64,000 nt of DNA. Origin: Membranipora membranacea (taxonomy: Eukaryota > Bryozoa > Gymnolaemata > Cheilostomatida > Membraniporidae). The notes under the pieces were generated by a model. That model worked only from the letters and a program-made list of their open reading frames with translations, searched no databases and was not told where the DNA came from. The position numbers and the translations under genes are program-made. The DNA lies in contig OU612072.1 in the NCBI GenBank assembly GCA_914767715.1, forward strand, positions 124,001 to 188,000, written 5' to 3'. Each line of letters begins with the position of its first letter. Within the stretch, counting starts at the first letter, position 1. Shown here one piece after another: positions 56,907-64,000 of the stretch.

Positions 56907-58104
56907 GGTTACTCACTGGTGAACTTAAGTCAGAGATGACGACATTATCCCAAAGAACCTTTACAGTTTATAGACACCTATATGTCTATCTAACTACTAC
57001 CCTATTATTGTGATATAAGCAGCGCACACTCTGTAGTCGTGGATGAGCCGAGTTTAGTCGTTGTCTCCCCCGAGCCCCTAAGCCCCCAATGATCGGCTAT
57101 CTAATTCCCATCCCTCAGATGTGCAATGCTTTTTCAATATTGTTTTTATTTTCATAGCACTTTTTCAGCAGTATTTTAGAATGTTTGCGTCGTCGTCATG
57201 GCGATGGATACATGAAGGTTGTTTGACGGTTATATAGAGGTTTTATAGGGATACTGGTATTCCTGTTCTCTTACTGTACTACATTAGAGCTGATTTATCT
57301 CGTGCCTCACACACTAGTCCCCCCCTACTCCCCCAACTCAATCTGATCTACAGCAATATATCACCAGCTCCTGATGCAAAATCAACTAGAACTTCAGCTA
57401 TGATGAGGCCCCGCCCCTTTATCCGGTCCTAATTAGAGAGTATTTATATTTTATTATGGACTAGGTTCAGTTTTTTTCTCCTCAGTAGTGAGCCATTGTT
57501 GACTCACTGCTGCTTCTCCTATAGCTTGAGTACCCAAACTGTTTTTGATGGATGTATCACTACCGCCTGATCATAACAATTTGTGAACTCAAGCTTATTT
57601 CCTGCCCTGTTTATCAGCTGCTTTTTGCTGCTTTCATCATATTTAATTTAGGGCTTTGTTAGCGGATACATGTTCAAACCTTGGGTTTGCTTTCACATTG
57701 TGATGTTTATGCATATTTTTTGTTCACTGTGTATTGTTTTACAGAAAAATAAAAGAGAATGGAAGGCATACCTTCTAATATCATTCATTTGGACAAGTTT
57801 TATATGATAAGGTAGGTGTATCGGTGGACGATATCCCGCTATCATGGCTTAGGAGGGTCAGGAGCTGTAGACCACTATAAAAACCATGTCAGCACGGGGA
57901 GGTTGTCAATAACTGTGATCCCTCCCTGCTCTGATCAAGTATTATGTCTAGGAATACTGCATTCTAGTTAGGGAGTTGTGCTCTCATACAACATTAACAA
58001 ATAACCTTGTAAGAATACACTGGCCAATCATATCTCAGTGCAAGACACGTAGACCAATCAGTGCACTACTAATAATTTCATCTTTCCTAATCTCATGTTT
58101 CAAG
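56907..58104. other. Tropomodulin 3' UTR and neudesin upstream
   Basis: This is the region between two same-strand genes. Apart from the candidate polyA signal I see no feature. The neudesin frame is open upstream to an earlier ATG at 57976, which would add 43 residues before the signal peptide. Confidence 0.5.
57748..57753 (+). promoter_or_regulatory. Candidate polyadenylation signal of tropomodulin
   Basis: AATAAA about 840 bases after the stop codon, before the next gene on the same strand. Confidence 0.45.
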
Positions 58105-63452
<5,348 letters not shown>

Positions 63453-64000
63453 GAGACTCGCTCAGTCAAACTGGTGCTAAATTCTATACATAGACACACA
63501 TAGACATAGATAGCCATGTGATTCACTGTATTAATCTCTGAGCTGTAGACTGCAGGTCTATTGATGGTCACATATGCTGTCATGGTATCTTCTCTTAATG
63601 ACCCAGTTATCTAATGTTTGTTACCTCATGTGACAACTACTGCCTCTTCTGATAATTACTTCTGATCGAATGGATTCAGTTTTAAGTCACTAAGTTTTTA
63701 ATCTTATTTATTCTAGATATGACTTTCACATTCCTGAACATAGTGATTATAATAAAAACAACAACTTCATAATAAAACTAATAAAGAAAATAAACAATTA
63801 CTTGCAATGACATCATTGAAGTTTTAAAGCCTCCCAGACTGTAATTAACATAATTTAGCGCGTAAAACTCGAAGGAAGTTTTAGAAAAAAATCAGATCTT
63901 AATTTCTCATAAGTATTTGACTTTTCCCATGAGAACTGAGAGAAGGCAATATATAGCAGGAAGTACTCTGTGACTAGACTGTTTAAATGTTGGCTGAGGT
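63453..64000. other. Neudesin 3' flank
   Basis: 3' UTR and flank to the window end; apart from the polyA motifs nothing recognised. Confidence 0.5.
63751..63776 (+). promoter_or_regulatory. Candidate polyadenylation signals of neudesin
   Basis: Two AATAAA motifs (63751-63756 and 63771-63776) about 300 bases after the stop codon. Confidence 0.6.

Noticed and set aside
57976..58104. Upstream in-frame ATG for neudesin
   Set aside because: It would put 43 residues before the signal peptide; the ATG at 58105 places the hydrophobic segment at the N terminus as in the family.

Overview
The window is AT-rich animal nuclear DNA. It has spliced genes with GT-AG introns mostly of 0.2-3 kb, many tandem arrays and foldback elements, LINE fragments and tRNA-derived SINEs. 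The gene content suggests an early-branching invertebrate, most likely a sponge. The best pointer is a membrane collagen ending in a sponge-type short-chain (C4-like) domain, beside an Ig-like receptor and a secreted modular matrix protein. A cnidarian or other invertebrate cannot be excluded from sequence alone.

Left part (1-32 kb) is surface and matrix genes. A plus-strand Ig-like single-pass receptor (1700-9252) lacks its signal-peptide exon here. Three minus-strand genes follow: a type II transmembrane short-chain collagen (14760-10770, complete, 4 exons), a secreted modular protein (28147-16433, 12 exons, complete and phase-consistent) and an unrecognised two-pass membrane protein with a Ser-rich N terminus (31982-29027, 2 exons). 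Between 32 and 42 kb lie a diverged tandem repeat, a long palindrome, the 3' end of an unrecognised plus-strand gene (about 35.74-37.1 kb) and a 3.5 kb broken non-LTR retrotransposon on the minus strand.

Right part (42.8-63.5 kb) holds three conserved plus-strand housekeeping genes: CIAO2B/MIP18 (cytosolic Fe-S protein assembly), tropomodulin (actin pointed-end capping) and neudesin (MAPR-type cytochrome b5 fold, secretory pathway). All three could be rebuilt exon by exon with matching phases.

The most unusual pattern is that tandem duplications repeatedly straddle splice sites. The first Ig exon ends inside unit 1 of a 63-copy, 38-bp array that copies its own 5' splice site. CIAO2B exon 2 ends inside unit 1 of a 25-bp array copying its donor. 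Tropomodulin exon 2 ends inside a 58-bp triplication copying its donor. The last CIAO2B intron ends in a 29-bp duplicated acceptor. Other points are a foldback MITE family with 9-bp target duplications, a 968-bp TA-flanked inverted-repeat element, tandemly arranged SINE units, and a LINE whose RT active-site motif is altered.
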